64,000 nucleotides of DNA from Planomonospora sp. ID67723 (GCF_015711605.1 NZ_JABTEZ010000007.1:79849-143848); one strand, 5' to 3'; positions 42,838-51,974 are shown, numbered from the stretch's first letter. Numbers and translations are program-made. The notes: generated by a model not told the origin, from the letters alone.

Positions 42838-43737
42838 TTGCCGGACCGGCGACCCTTGCTCGCCAGGCAGGCCAGGCGAGTCAGGGGTTCCAGGTTGAGG
42901 AGTCGCGTCGGCAGAGTGCTGCCGGTGGTCCTCGCGGGTTGCGCGGTGGCCGTCACGCTCGTGGCATCGGTGGCATCGACCGTGGACGAGCTGCGTCTTC
43001 AGTCGTCCCCCGCCGAGGAACTGCTGGTCGACATGGACGCGGTGTACCCCGGCGACCGGACCGCCTCCCAGGTGGAACCGGACACGAGAACCTCTGCGAA
43101 GGCCAAGCGGTCGCGCGCCCTGACCTCCAGCGCGGCCCGCGCGCAGTGCCGTGACAGCGCTTACGCCCTCGCGGGCTGGCGCGTCAAGGGCGGCCTCAAC
43201 TGGTACTACAACCCCTCCGGGGCCCCCTCCGCGGTCTCGCGCTCGGCGCTCGCCGCGGTCAGGTCGGCGGCCCAGTCCATGGCCACCGGCCAGAACGAGT
43301 GCCGCCTGCCCGGCCCGTTCAAGGTGGCCCAGAAGTACGGCGGCACCACGAAGCGGACAGCCGCCGTCTCCAGCGCGTCCACCGCCGCGTGCGGCAGGGA
43401 GGACGGCTACAGCGTGGTCTCCTGGAAGCGGCTCGGCTCGACCGCGCTCGCGGTCACCTGCACCTGGTGGACCCGCTCCGGCGGAGTGGTCTCCTCCGAC
43501 ATCGTCATCAACACCCGGTACCGGTGGTTCACCACACAGCCGAGCCGCTGCGCCTCCACCTACGACGTCCGGTCGGTGATGACCCACGAATGGGGCCACA
43601 CGTTCGGGCTGAACCACGTCTCCCCCGCGCGGCACGGCACCCAGGTCATGGCCTCGACGATTCCCGCCTGCTCCTCGACCCGCACCCTCGGCGCCGGCGA
43701 CCACAACGCCATGCGCAAGCTGTACGGCGTGCGCTGA
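42838..43737 (+). CDS. Secreted matrixin-like zinc metalloprotease
   Basis: The 299-residue protein starts with an Arg-rich segment and a hydrophobic stretch at about 28-47 (VLPVVLAGCAVAVTLVASVA), a signal peptide or anchor. The catalytic region is near the C-terminus: HEWGHTFGLNH, the three-His zinc motif HExxHxxGxxH of metzincins, followed by a Met-turn in GTQVMAST. At least six Cys suggest disulfides outside the cell. The TTG at 42838 has GAGG upstream; a TTG at 42895 is an alternative. A FliA-type promoter makes it part of the motility regulon, so it may free or coat-process motile spores. That role is an inference. Confidence 0.8.
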   Translation: MPDRRPLLARQARRVRGSRLRSRVGRVLPVVLAGCAVAVTLVASVASTVDELRLQSSPAEELLVDMDAVYPGDRTASQVEPDTRTSAKAKRSRALTSSAARAQCRDSAYALAGWRVKGGLNWYYNPSGAPSAVSRSALAAVRSAAQSMATGQNECRLPGPFKVAQKYGGTTKRTAAVSSASTAACGREDGYSVVSWKRLGSTALAVTCTWWTRSGGVVSSDIVINTRYRWFTTQPSRCASTYDVRSVMTHEWGHTFGLNHVSPARHGTQVMASTIPACSSTRTLGAGDHNAMRKLYGVR

Positions 43738-43775
43738 GCGTCAGCGTGCCGCGCGGTCCGCACACGCGTCCGCGC

Positions 43776-45827
43776 TCAGCCCTCGCCGCCGCCCCGCGGG
43801 GCGTCCGGTCTGCCCTTCTCGTTCGCGCAGACCGGGATCCGCATCGCCGCCTCCGTCCCCTTCCCCTCCTCGGACCGCAGGTCGAAGGTGCCCGAGTGGT
43901 TGGCGACGATGCTGCGCACGATGGACAGCCCCAGTCCGGTGCCGGGAATCGACAGCTCGGTGGCGTTGGAGGCGCGGAAGAACCGGGTGGACAGCCGTGA
44001 CATCTCCTCCTTGGGGATGCCGATGCCGGTGTCGGCGACGGTGACCACCGCCTGGTCGTCCTCCACCGTGACCTTCACGTTCACGTTCCCGCCCGCCCGC
44101 GTGAACTTGACGGCGTTGGACAGCAGGTTGGCCATGGCGCGGTCGAGCTGGTTGGGATCCCCGTCGACGGCGACCGAATCGTCGGGGCAGTCGATGTGCA
44201 GACCGACCTGCGCCTTGTCCGCGGTGGGGCGCATGGCGGTGACGGCCCCCTCGACGACCGCGCACAGGTCCGTCCGCTGCCGGAGGCTGCGGAAGGCGCC
44301 CGCCTCGATGCGCGAGAGCGTCAGAAGGTCCTCGATGAGCAGCCGCAGGCGCGTGGTGTTGCGTTCGATGGCGTCGAGCATGCGGTCCTGGGCGGGGTTG
44401 ACCTCACCGGCCTCCTCATCACGCAGGATCTCCAGGTAGCCGGCGATGCTGGTCAGCGGGGAGCGCAGCTCGTGGGAGACCGTGGACATGAAGTCGGTCT
44501 TGGCCGAGTCCAGGGCCCGCAGTTCCTTGACCAGCTCCCGCTCGCGGCCGTAGAGACGGGCCTGATCCAGCCCGCGCCCCAGATCGGTGCCGACGACCTT
44601 GACCGCCTCCATCTCGTCGGTGCTCCAGGCACCCTTCGATGAGGCCCTGGTGAGCAGGATGCTGCCGAGCGCCTTGTCCCCGACCCCGAAGGGGACGAGG
44701 AGGAACTCCTTGTCCCCGAGCCGCCGGAGCGCTCCGGCAGGGGCCTCGGGGACGTAGTCGGGCGGGTCGCTGGTGGACCCGACCGGGGTCGCCCCCCGGA
44801 GGTAGAGATCCTCGGTGTCGCCGGCGGGGACGGCGGGGAACTGCATCCCGTCCTTGAGGACCCGCCCGTCCGACCACTCCATCTCCGCCGGGCCGATCAT
44901 GCCCTCCCGGATGAGCTGGACGAACACCTGGTCGGCGGGGAGCTTGGCGCCGAGCGCCGCCACCGCCTCGTGGACGACCTGCTCGGCGTCGAGGGTCCGG
45001 CGGATGCGCGCGGCGGCCTCGTGCGCCACCTTGCCCAGGCGCGCGCGTTCCCGCTCGGCGTCGCGCAGCCGGTCGCTCTCGTCGGCCAGCATGTTGATGG
45101 CGGCGCCGAGCTGCCGTATCTCGGTCGGACCGCTCCCGGAGGGGACGCGCGCCGTGTGGTCCCCCGCGGCGAGCCGGCCCAGGGTGTCGCCCATGGCGGC
45201 GAGCGGCGGCACCAGCGCCTGGTAGGCGCGCAGGGCGGTGAGCAGGGCCATGGCACCGGCGAGCACGGCGAAGACGAGGGTCGTGACGGTTCCCCAGAAG
45301 CGGTTGCGGGCGCCCTGCTGCTCGAGCTCCACGGTCCTGCGCGTCAGCTGGGCTTCCAGGGTGTCGCTGGCGCGCAGGATCTCCTCGTAGCGCAACCGGC
45401 TGCCCTCGGCGTACTGCGGGACCTGCGGCTCTCCCGGCCGCACCTGCTCGGCCCGGGAGGCGTAGTCGAACCAGGCGAGGACCTTCCTGCGGAGATCCTC
45501 GATCAGCGGGCGCTCCTCGGGACGGCCCGACCGTTCGACCAGAGCCTCCAGATACGGCGGATAGGTGGCGCGCGCCTGCTGGTAGGTGGCCTTGCTCTGC
45601 TCGTAGAGCAGGTAGTTGCGCAGTCCCCGGGTGGCGTCGCCCATCGTCGATCGCAGCTTGAGGTTGTTCAGCCGCAGGGGAAGGTTGTGGTCGAAGAGCT
45701 GGTTCAGCGCCTCGCTCTGCCGCGTCGACTCGATCGTCGCAACGACCCCGGACAGCAGGACGAGCGCGACGAGCAGCCCGAAAGTGCCCCGTAGGGCCCT
45801 CCCGACACTGCGGTTCAGCCACTTCAT
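43776..45827 (-). CDS. Sensor histidine kinase with HAMP and GAF domains
   Basis: The 683-residue membrane kinase has a first helix at about 15-34, a helical extracytoplasmic domain to about 178, a second helix at about 179-199, a HAMP linker, a GAF domain (about 265-430), a phosphoacceptor helix (DFMSTVSHELRSPLTSIAGY) and an intact ATPase (LLSNAVKFT N-box, VADTGIGIP, GTGLGLSIV). The ATG at 45827 with GAGGAAAAAGGGG is the start. It closes an operon of two receivers, a HEAT protein and a glycosyltransferase, and probably phosphorylates those receivers. Confidence 0.93.
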   Translation of the reverse strand: MKWLNRSVGRALRGTFGLLVALVLLSGVVATIESTRQSEALNQLFDHNLPLRLNNLKLRSTMGDATRGLRNYLLYEQSKATYQQARATYPPYLEALVERSGRPEERPLIEDLRRKVLAWFDYASRAEQVRPGEPQVPQYAEGSRLRYEEILRASDTLEAQLTRRTVELEQQGARNRFWGTVTTLVFAVLAGAMALLTALRAYQALVPPLAAMGDTLGRLAAGDHTARVPSGSGPTEIRQLGAAINMLADESDRLRDAERERARLGKVAHEAAARIRRTLDAEQVVHEAVAALGAKLPADQVFVQLIREGMIGPAEMEWSDGRVLKDGMQFPAVPAGDTEDLYLRGATPVGSTSDPPDYVPEAPAGALRRLGDKEFLLVPFGVGDKALGSILLTRASSKGAWSTDEMEAVKVVGTDLGRGLDQARLYGRERELVKELRALDSAKTDFMSTVSHELRSPLTSIAGYLEILRDEEAGEVNPAQDRMLDAIERNTTRLRLLIEDLLTLSRIEAGAFRSLRQRTDLCAVVEGAVTAMRPTADKAQVGLHIDCPDDSVAVDGDPNQLDRAMANLLSNAVKFTRAGGNVNVKVTVEDDQAVVTVADTGIGIPKEEMSRLSTRFFRASNATELSIPGTGLGLSIVRSIVANHSGTFDLRSEEGKGTEAAMRIPVCANEKGRPDAPRGGGEG

Positions 45828-47341
45828 CCCCTTTTTCCTCCCGTGGGCTTGCCCGGGGTGGAGAACCCCTCCCGCGTCATTACCCCCCAGACCTGTTTCG
45901 TACGGCGCAGCGCCGCAAAGATCCCCTGCAATCCCCACCACGCGTTGAACTGGCGGTATCCGAAGTTCTCCGCGACCGACGCCAGCACGGCGACGCCCAG
46001 GTCCCGCCAGCGGCTGTAGCGGCGGAAGGCGTACTCCTCCACGGCCAGCGCCACGAAGCCCACCAGGACCGCATACCCGAAGGAGGCCAGCAACAGCGCC
46101 AGGGCGAACGGGATGTCGATGGCGTCCACCAGCAACGCCACCGGGACCAGGACGAGACCGCCCAGGTTCACCACCGGCGCGAACAGCTCGAACAGCACGT
46201 AGTACGGCAGGGTCAGCAGCCCGATCCGCCCGTACCGGGGATTGCCGATCATGTCGCGGTGCCTCCACGCCAGCTCGGCCAGCCCGCGCGACCAGCGGCG
46301 GCGCTGCCGGGCCAGCACGGCCAGCGAGGACGGCGCCTCGGTCCACGAGACCGGCTCGGAGACGAAGACGATCCGGTAGTCGCGGCGCTGTTCCCGCAGG
46401 TGCCGGTGGAAGCGCGCGACCATCTCGGCGTCCTCTCCGATGGTGTCGGGGTCGAAGCCGCCCACCTCGATGAGGACGTCACGCCGGAAGAGCCCGAACG
46501 CCCCGGAGATGACGAGCAGGCCGCCCAGGCGCGACCATCCGGTACGGCCCAGCAGGAAGGCCCGCAGGTACTCGACCACCTGGATGCGGACCAGCCAGGA
46601 ACGCGGCATGTTCACCTTCGTGACCCGCCCGCCGATGACTTCGCAGCCGTTGGCGATCCGCACCACCCCGCCGGTGGCGACCACGCGCAACGGGTCGTCG
46701 GCGAACGGCTTGGCCACCGACAGCAGCGCCGAGGAGTCGAGCAGGGAGTCGGCGTCCACGATGCAGACCAGGGGGTGCTGGGCGAGGTTGATGCCCACGT
46801 TGTTGGCGTCGGCGCGGCCGCTGTTGGTCTTGCGGACCACCAGCAGGGAGGGCGAGCCGTCGGCGGGTACGTGCGTGGACAGCACCGTGCCGCGCATCGG
46901 CAGATCGTCGGGGATGACGCGCGGCACCTCGATCAGGTCGTGCTCGGCGCGCAGCCGTTCGAACGTCCCGTCCGTCGAGCCGTCGTCGACGACGACGACT
47001 TCGAAGGTGGGGTAGCGCATCGACAGCATCGCGCGGACGGACTCGGCGATGCCCGCCTCCTCGTTGTAGGCGGCCATGATCACGCTGATGGCCGGTGTGA
47101 GGGGGTTGGCGTAGACGTCCTCCTGCCCGGAGAAGGCCATCCGGCGGTGGAAGTGCACGGCGTCCCAGGTGGCCAGGAAGATGAGGATCAGGTAGCTGGT
47201 GTTGATCGCCACCGAGTAGACCAGCAGGATCGCGCTGATCAGGGCCAGCACCCACCGCACGCCCGCCGCGACCCCCTCCACGACGCCGGACCCGCCCGGC
47301 GGCGCGCTCAGAGCGATCAGAGCGTCCGGGACCGCACTCAC
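45824..47341 (-). CDS. Processive family-2 glycosyltransferase (BcsA/HAS-like)
   Basis: The 505-residue protein has two membrane helices at about 28-60, a GT-A domain (SVIMAAYNEEAGIAESVRAM, VVVVDDGSTDG, VDADS), a GED motif in place of TED (DTIGEDAEMVAR), the QRRRWSRG product-binding motif and three or four C-terminal membrane helices. Such enzymes make and extrude beta-linked polymers. The GTG at 47341 overlaps the HEAT gene stop. No other polysaccharide gene lies nearby. Its control by two receivers and a kinase is the notable feature. Confidence 0.92.
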   Translation of the reverse strand: MSAVPDALIALSAPPGGSGVVEGVAAGVRWVLALISAILLVYSVAINTSYLILIFLATWDAVHFHRRMAFSGQEDVYANPLTPAISVIMAAYNEEAGIAESVRAMLSMRYPTFEVVVVDDGSTDGTFERLRAEHDLIEVPRVIPDDLPMRGTVLSTHVPADGSPSLLVVRKTNSGRADANNVGINLAQHPLVCIVDADSLLDSSALLSVAKPFADDPLRVVATGGVVRIANGCEVIGGRVTKVNMPRSWLVRIQVVEYLRAFLLGRTGWSRLGGLLVISGAFGLFRRDVLIEVGGFDPDTIGEDAEMVARFHRHLREQRRDYRIVFVSEPVSWTEAPSSLAVLARQRRRWSRGLAELAWRHRDMIGNPRYGRIGLLTLPYYVLFELFAPVVNLGGLVLVPVALLVDAIDIPFALALLLASFGYAVLVGFVALAVEEYAFRRYSRWRDLGVAVLASVAENFGYRQFNAWWGLQGIFAALRRTKQVWGVMTREGFSTPGKPTGGKRG

Positions 47342-48435
47342 GATGCCGGGGTCGGCGGCCTCTGGAGATGACCGGCCTGAAGGTCGAGGATCGCCAGGGC
47401 CTCCCAGGCGTGCTCGGCGGCCGACGTGCCCGAGCGCTCGGCGACCGTCTCGGCCAGCACTATCATCGCGGGGTCGCCCAGGCGGGCCAGGGAGCGGGCG
47501 GCGTTGTGCGCGACGTGGTAGCGGGAGTCCCCCAGAAGCTCGCCGAGCGCCGGCACGGCCCGGGGAGAGCCGAGGACGCCCAGCGCCGCGGCCGCCTCGA
47601 CCCGTACGGCATGCGGGTGGCCCGGCCCGGTGGCGTGGATGAGGGCCTGCAGGCACATGGGCGTTCCCAGCCGCCCCAGCGACCGGACCATGCGCGTCTG
47701 CACCTCCGTGGAGGTCTCCCCGACCAGCATCCCGATCAGCGCCGGAGCGGTCTCGACGGCACCGGTGAGCCCGAGCACCTCCGCGGCGGCGGCCCGGACC
47801 ACGGCGTCCTCGTGGGACAGCGCCTCCACCAGGGCGGGGCGGGCACCGGGACCGAGCCGGATCAACGACTGGGTGACCAGATAGAAGGGCGCCCGGCCGC
47901 CACCGGCCAGCGACGCGAGGAGCGGGCCGGCGGCCTCGGGTGCGCCTACCTGCCCCAGAGCCCGCGCGGCGACGGCGCGGACCTCGGGACTGCGGTCGGA
48001 CAGGAGCCCGGCCAGGGCGGGAGCGGCCTCGGCATGGCCCATGAGCCCCAGGACGTGGGCCGCGGTGGCCCGCCGTACCGCCCCGGAGCCGGTCAGGTCG
48101 CGCAGCGCGGTCCGGGCGAGGCCACGCTGCTCGAACAGCTTCACCAGAGCCGTGCGGGCGTGCCCGCTGACCTTCGTGAGCAGTGAGATCGCACTGGGCT
48201 CGACCGCCCGCCATCGGCGGCGGTCCAGGGCCGCCAGCCGCCGGAGCGGCTCGTCGATGTCGTCGTCGCCGCCGATGAGCTCCAGCAGCAGGGGGCGGAA
48301 GTCCGCGGCCAGACGGGCGTCGCGCCTGACCCGCCTGCGGTGCAGGGCCCGCCCTGCGACGATCACCAGCCCGAGCATGGTCGTCGCACCGGCCAGCGCG
48401 GCCAGGAGGAGAGAGAGCAGTTGGGTCGTGTTCAA
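47338..48435 (-). CDS. HEAT-repeat protein with N-terminal membrane anchor
   Basis: The 365-residue protein has one membrane helix at about 5-27 (QLLSLLLAALAGATTMLGLV), a basic segment and then about eight HEAT/PBS-lyase-type repeats of roughly 30 residues (for example SPEVRAVAARALGQVGAPEA). HEAT arrays bind partner proteins. The TTG at 48435 overlaps the receiver gene stop and the downstream gene is a glycosyltransferase, so it is likely a scaffold between receiver and synthase. This is an inference from context. Confidence 0.82.
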   Translation of the reverse strand: MNTTQLLSLLLAALAGATTMLGLVIVAGRALHRRRVRRDARLAADFRPLLLELIGGDDDIDEPLRRLAALDRRRWRAVEPSAISLLTKVSGHARTALVKLFEQRGLARTALRDLTGSGAVRRATAAHVLGLMGHAEAAPALAGLLSDRSPEVRAVAARALGQVGAPEAAGPLLASLAGGGRAPFYLVTQSLIRLGPGARPALVEALSHEDAVVRAAAAEVLGLTGAVETAPALIGMLVGETSTEVQTRMVRSLGRLGTPMCLQALIHATGPGHPHAVRVEAAAALGVLGSPRAVPALGELLGDSRYHVAHNAARSLARLGDPAMIVLAETVAERSGTSAAEHAWEALAILDLQAGHLQRPPTPAS

Positions 48436-48806
48436 GCCCGCGTCCTGGTCAGCACGGAGTGCACGCGGTCGGCCAGCACCTTGGGGCTGAACGGCTTGAC
48501 GATGTAGTCGTCGGCCCCGGCGGTCAGCCCGGTCGCGACGTCGCTCTCCTGTGCGCGTGCGGTGAGCAGGATGATCGGCAGACCTGCCGTCTCGGGGATG
48601 CGCCGGAGTTCCCGGCATACATCGATGCCCGACATTCCGGGCATCATGACGTCCAGGAGGACGATGTCGGGAGTCTGCTCACGGGCCGCCCTCAGTGCCG
48701 ACACCCCGTCTCCCACCGCGTTGACGGTGTGCCCGGTCTGCTCCAGCTTGAAGATGATCAGATCTCGGATGTCGGCGTCGTCTTCCGCGACGAGAACGAT
48801 GGCCAT
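48432..48806 (-). CDS. Single-domain response regulator
   Basis: The 124-residue receiver starts MAIVLVAEDDADIRDLIIFK and has the phosphoacceptor in IVLLDVMMPGMSG, LTAR and IVKPFSP. It resembles receivers of PhoB and DivK type rather than CheY and has no output domain. The next gene is the HEAT protein, a plausible target. Confidence 0.93.
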   Translation of the reverse strand: MAIVLVAEDDADIRDLIIFKLEQTGHTVNAVGDGVSALRAAREQTPDIVLLDVMMPGMSGIDVCRELRRIPETAGLPIILLTARAQESDVATGLTAGADDYIVKPFSPKVLADRVHSVLTRTRA

Positions 48807-48810
48807 CGTG

Positions 48811-49173
48811 TCACCCCACCCCCCACAGTGAGTCCACGGCTTTCTTGATGTCCGCGCGCCGGAACGGCTTGGGAAGTACGGCGTCGGCGTCGATGTCGAC
48901 CAGGTCCTCGGCGTCGAGGACGGACATGATGAGGATCCTGCAGTCCCGGGTCCGGGCGTCGGCCCGCAGAGTCTGGGCCACTTCGCGGCCGTCGACCCCG
49001 GGCAGGCGGACGTCGAGGATGACCAGGTCCGGTGGGTCCCTCATGGCGAGGGCCAGCCCGAGCTCGCCGGTGCCGGCGGTCCGGACCTCGCACCCCAGCC
49101 CGCCGAGGTGGCGCGTCAGGAGATCCAGGACGTCCTGCTCGTCATCGATCACGAGTACACGAGGCTGCGTCAC
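48811..49173 (-). CDS. Single-domain response regulator, first gene of the glycosyltransferase operon
   Basis: The 120-residue receiver starts VTQPRVLVIDDEQDVLDLLT, has the phosphoacceptor in LVILDVRLPGVDG and the Lys in VLPKPF. The usual Thr/Ser position reads IMSVLD. The GTG at 49173 is chosen because the longer frame upstream crosses non-coding DNA. With the next receiver it could form a relay or integrate two inputs. Confidence 0.88.
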   Translation of the reverse strand: MTQPRVLVIDDEQDVLDLLTRHLGGLGCEVRTAGTGELGLALAMRDPPDLVILDVRLPGVDGREVAQTLRADARTRDCRILIMSVLDAEDLVDIDADAVLPKPFRRADIKKAVDSLWGVG

Positions 49174-49474
49174 CGTCCACCATCCGATCTCCGCCCCTGA
49201 TCGGGACCGCCCCGGGGAGTGGGAACCGGATTCCCCCGTCCGGCCACTCCGTTTCAGCATGTTACCAACCGAATTCGGTGCGTGTCGGACCGGCGCGCGT
49301 GGAAGATCGCTCCCCAAAAGCACCTGAGGGACAACTTCAGTCGCCCCTACTGCTGCCGAATGTCGGAGTGGCGACCCATATCCAGGAGTCCGGAAGGAAC
49401 CGGACCGCGGGACGGGACCGCTGACGTCAAGGGATTGACAGCCGGATTTCTCAACGGATTGAGGAGATACAGCG
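49174..49474. other. Intergenic region between the receiver operon and a small gene
   Basis: This 301-base region holds no clear gene. A possible plus-strand FliA-like site (TTCA, fifteen bases, GCCGAA) is at 49336-49360. A palindrome-like GAATTCGG lies near 49270. Confidence 0.35.
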
Positions 49475-49669
49475 ATGCCGGACTTCGATGCGATCGTTCA
49501 AAGGATCGATCCTCGTTGGGCGCGCGAACTACGCATGTTCGCTCTGCAGCATGAGGAGGAGCGCCACAAGGTGCGCTCATCCTGGATACCCAACTCGGTC
49601 GACGACGAGACGTGGTTCGAGCTCTACTTGATGGCTACTGCCGTTGAGCAGGACATCGCGCTCATCTGA
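49475..49669 (+). CDS. Small acidic protein of unknown function
   Basis: The 64-residue product (starting MPDFDAIVQRIDPRWARELR) is helical and has neither signal peptide nor membrane segment. GAGGAG precedes the ATG by eight bases. It stops 14 bases before an RsbW-like ATPase gene, so the two are probably cotranscribed. I do not recognise it; a small partner or anti-sigma antagonist would fit the setting but nothing in the sequence proves it. Confidence 0.55.
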   Translation: MPDFDAIVQRIDPRWARELRMFALQHEEERHKVRSSWIPNSVDDETWFELYLMATAVEQDIALI

Positions 49670-49683
49670 ACGCGTGACGAACC

Positions 49684-50184
49684 ATGCCCGACGACGAGAA
49701 CCACACCCGGACCACGCACCCGCGTCCGGACCGCGATGACGGGGCCCCCGAACTCCTGGCGCGCCGCCGCTTCGCCGGCCTGCCCGAGCAGGTACGGCAC
49801 GCCAGGAACTTCGTGGCGCTGGCCGTGGGCGAGTGCGCCGCCGCCGAGGACGCGATCCTGCTGACCTCCGAGCTGGCGGGCAACGCCGTACGGCACACCG
49901 AGAGCGGAAACGGCGGATCCTTCGAGATCAGCGTGTATCTCGGCGACTCGTTCCTGCGGATCGAGGTGACCGACGAGGGCACCCGGCTGCGGATCCCCCG
50001 CGTGCGCCTGATCGACCTCGACGCCGAGCAACTTCCGGGCGGCCGGGGCCTGGCGATCGTGGAACTGTGCGCGACGCGCTGGGGCCAGTCCGGCGACGTC
50101 TCGGGGCGGATCGTCTGGTTCGAGCTGCCGTGCGACGGCCGCGCGGTGGCGGAGGACGGCCTCGACCTGGTCAGAGGCGCGTGA
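49684..50184 (+). CDS. RsbW/SpoIIAB-like ATP-binding regulatory protein
   Basis: The 166-residue protein is a stand-alone HATPase_c_2 domain: an N-box SELAGNAVRHT at about 60-70, a glycine box TDEGTR and GGRGLAIVE near 120. Such proteins are anti-sigma kinases or regulators in actinobacteria, where many copies exist. The target sigma factor cannot be deduced. It could affect FliA or a stress sigma factor. Confidence 0.85.
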   Translation: MPDDENHTRTTHPRPDRDDGAPELLARRRFAGLPEQVRHARNFVALAVGECAAAEDAILLTSELAGNAVRHTESGNGGSFEISVYLGDSFLRIEVTDEGTRLRIPRVRLIDLDAEQLPGGRGLAIVELCATRWGQSGDVSGRIVWFELPCDGRAVAEDGLDLVRGA

Positions 50185-50186
50185 AC

Positions 50187-50240
50187 CGGCTCCTGCTCCT
50201 GCGCCGGGGTGGCGCCACCCCGGCGCAGGAGCAGGAGCCG
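50187..50240 (+). terminator. 54-base perfect palindrome after the ATPase gene
   Basis: Twenty-seven bases on each side of the centre GGC|GCC are perfectly complementary, starting just after the stop. On RNA this gives a very stable hairpin, in line with a factor-independent terminator or insulator in front of chemoreceptor 6. Confidence 0.75.
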
Positions 50241-50263
50241 TTCCGGTGACCGGACACCCTTCG

Positions 50264-50288
50264 CTGTGAATCTCCCATCTCTACCGAT
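50264..50288 (+). promoter_or_regulatory. Weak FliA-like promoter of chemoreceptor 6
   Basis: CTGT, fifteen bases, ACCGAT, ending 50 bases before the ATG. The -35 box has two mismatches from CTCA. Confidence 0.3.
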
Positions 50289-50337
50289 CCATCTCACGGG
50301 TTCCTACGGGGCCCTCCGCTCGATCTGAGGAACCACC

Positions 50338-51954
50338 ATGCACAACCTGCGCAATCTGGGAGTCGGGAAACGACTGGGCCTGTCCTTCCTGCTGGTGTCG
50401 CTGCTCATCGTCGCCACCGTCGGCGTCGGCCAGTGGGGGCTGCAGCGCCAGCGCGACATCAACGCCCGGATGGACCAGCTGGAACAGGTCAAGGACGACG
50501 TCCAGACGTTCGCCTACCACGTCGCCGACGCCACGAGCTGGCAGGGCCTGGTGGTGGCCGACGCCGGAGCATACGGCGGCAAGGCTGCCATCGCGCCCGA
50601 CTCCTACAACCGCGAAGGGTTGATGGCGACCAAGAAGGCCCTTTTCGACACCCTGGACACCACCCACGTCGACTACCTGACCGAGGCCGAGCGGGCCCAG
50701 TTCGACAAGCTCCGCCCCGCCTGGGAGGACTTCTTCGCGTGGGATGACAAGATCGTCGGTCTGCTGGCCAAGGACACGCGCCAAGCGCGCGTCGAGGTGA
50801 TGGACAACATCAACGGAGGACCCGCCGCCGACGCCTGGGCACTGGGCGTGGAGATCAGCACGAAGCTGAAGACGTCCATCGACCAGCGCATCACCGCGCT
50901 GGAGAAGGAGATCGCCGACGTCGAGTCCACCAGCGAGTCGGTGCTGCTCGGCACGCTGGTCGTCGCCCTGCTGGTCGCTGTGGTCCTGAGCCTCCTGAGC
51001 ACCCGTTCGGTGGTGCGTCCGCTGAACGCGGTGGTGGACGCGCTGGGCCGGCTGGCCCGCGGCGACCTCACCGTGCGGCTGAACCTGAACCGCCGCGACG
51101 AGCTCGGCCGGCTCGGCGACGCCATGGACGCCACCGCCGAGTCCCTGCGCGCCACGGTGGCCGCGGTCGTGGCCCACAGCGACACCCTGGCCACCTCCTC
51201 GGCCCACCTGTCGCAGGTCTCCGAGCAGATCGCCTCCTCGGCCGAGGAGGTCAGCGCCCAGTCCGGCGTGGTCGCCTCGGCCGCGGCCGACGTCTCCCAC
51301 AACGTGGAGATCGTGGCCGCGGGCGGCGAGGAGATGGGCTCGGCGATCCGGGAGATCTCCCACAGCACCTCCGAGGCCGCCTCGGTGGCCGCCGAGGCGG
51401 TCGCGGTGGCCGAGTCCACCAACGCGATGATGGCCCAGCTCGACACCTCCTCGGCCGAGATCGGCTCGGTCATCAAGACCATCACCTCGATCGCCGAGCA
51501 GACCAACCTGCTGGCGCTCAACGCCACCATCGAGGCCGCCCGCGCCGGCGACGCCGGCAAGGGCTTCGCGGTCGTGGCGGGCGAGGTCAAGGACCTGGCC
51601 CAGGAGACCGCCAAGGCCACCGAGGACATCTCCCGCCGGGTGGAGGCCATTCAGGCCGACACCACCGCCGCGATGGAGGCGATCGGCCGGATCGGCGAGA
51701 TCACCGGCCGGATCAACGACCACCAGGCGGCGATCGCGGCGGCGGTGGAGGAGCAGACCGCCACCACCGGGGAGATGAACCGCAACGTGGCCGACGCCTC
51801 TGCCTCCAGCAACGAGATCGCGGCCAACATCGCCGGCGTGGCGCAGGCGGCGGCGATCACGACCGAGGGCGTGGAGCAGTCGCGTCAGGCCGCTGTGGAG
51901 CTGGCCGGGATGAGCCGGTCGCTGCGCGAGCTGGTGGGCCGCTTCACCGTCTGA
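50338..51954 (+). CDS. Methyl-accepting chemotaxis protein (receptor 6)
   Basis: The 538-residue receptor has a first membrane helix at about 13-32 (LSFLLVSLLIVATVGVGQW), a helical sensor (about 33-200), a second membrane helix at about 202-222, a HAMP domain and the signalling tip [25 protein letters not shown] site lies shortly before the ATG. The signal domain is close to receptor 1. The promoter is weaker than those of the other receptors. Confidence 0.95.
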   Translation: MHNLRNLGVGKRLGLSFLLVSLLIVATVGVGQWGLQRQRDINARMDQLEQVKDDVQTFAYHVADATSWQGLVVADAGAYGGKAAIAPDSYNREGLMATKKALFDTLDTTHVDYLTEAERAQFDKLRPAWEDFFAWDDKIVGLLAKDTRQARVEVMDNINGGPAADAWALGVEISTKLKTSIDQRITALEKEIADVESTSESVLLGTLVVALLVAVVLSLLSTRSVVRPLNAVVDALGRLARGDLTVRLNLNRRDELGRLGDAMDATAESLRATVAAVVAHSDTLATSSAHLSQVSEQIASSAEEVSAQSGVVASAAADVSHNVEIVAAGGEEMGSAIREISHSTSEAASVAAEAVAVAESTNAMMAQLDTSSAEIGSVIKTITSIAEQTNLLALNATIEAARAGDAGKGFAVVAGEVKDLAQETAKATEDISRRVEAIQADTTAAMEAIGRIGEITGRINDHQAAIAAAVEEQTATTGEMNRNVADASASSNEIAANIAGVAQAAAITTEGVEQSRQAAVELAGMSRSLRELVGRFTV

Positions 51955-51974
51955 CCGGAGGAGAGCCGTCCTGG

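Noticed and set aside
49336..49360. TTCA-N15-GCCGAA as a FliA promoter of the small gene at 49475
   Set aside because: One mismatch in -35, a spacing shorter than the other sites and a leader of over 110 bases; kept only as a note in the intergenic entry.
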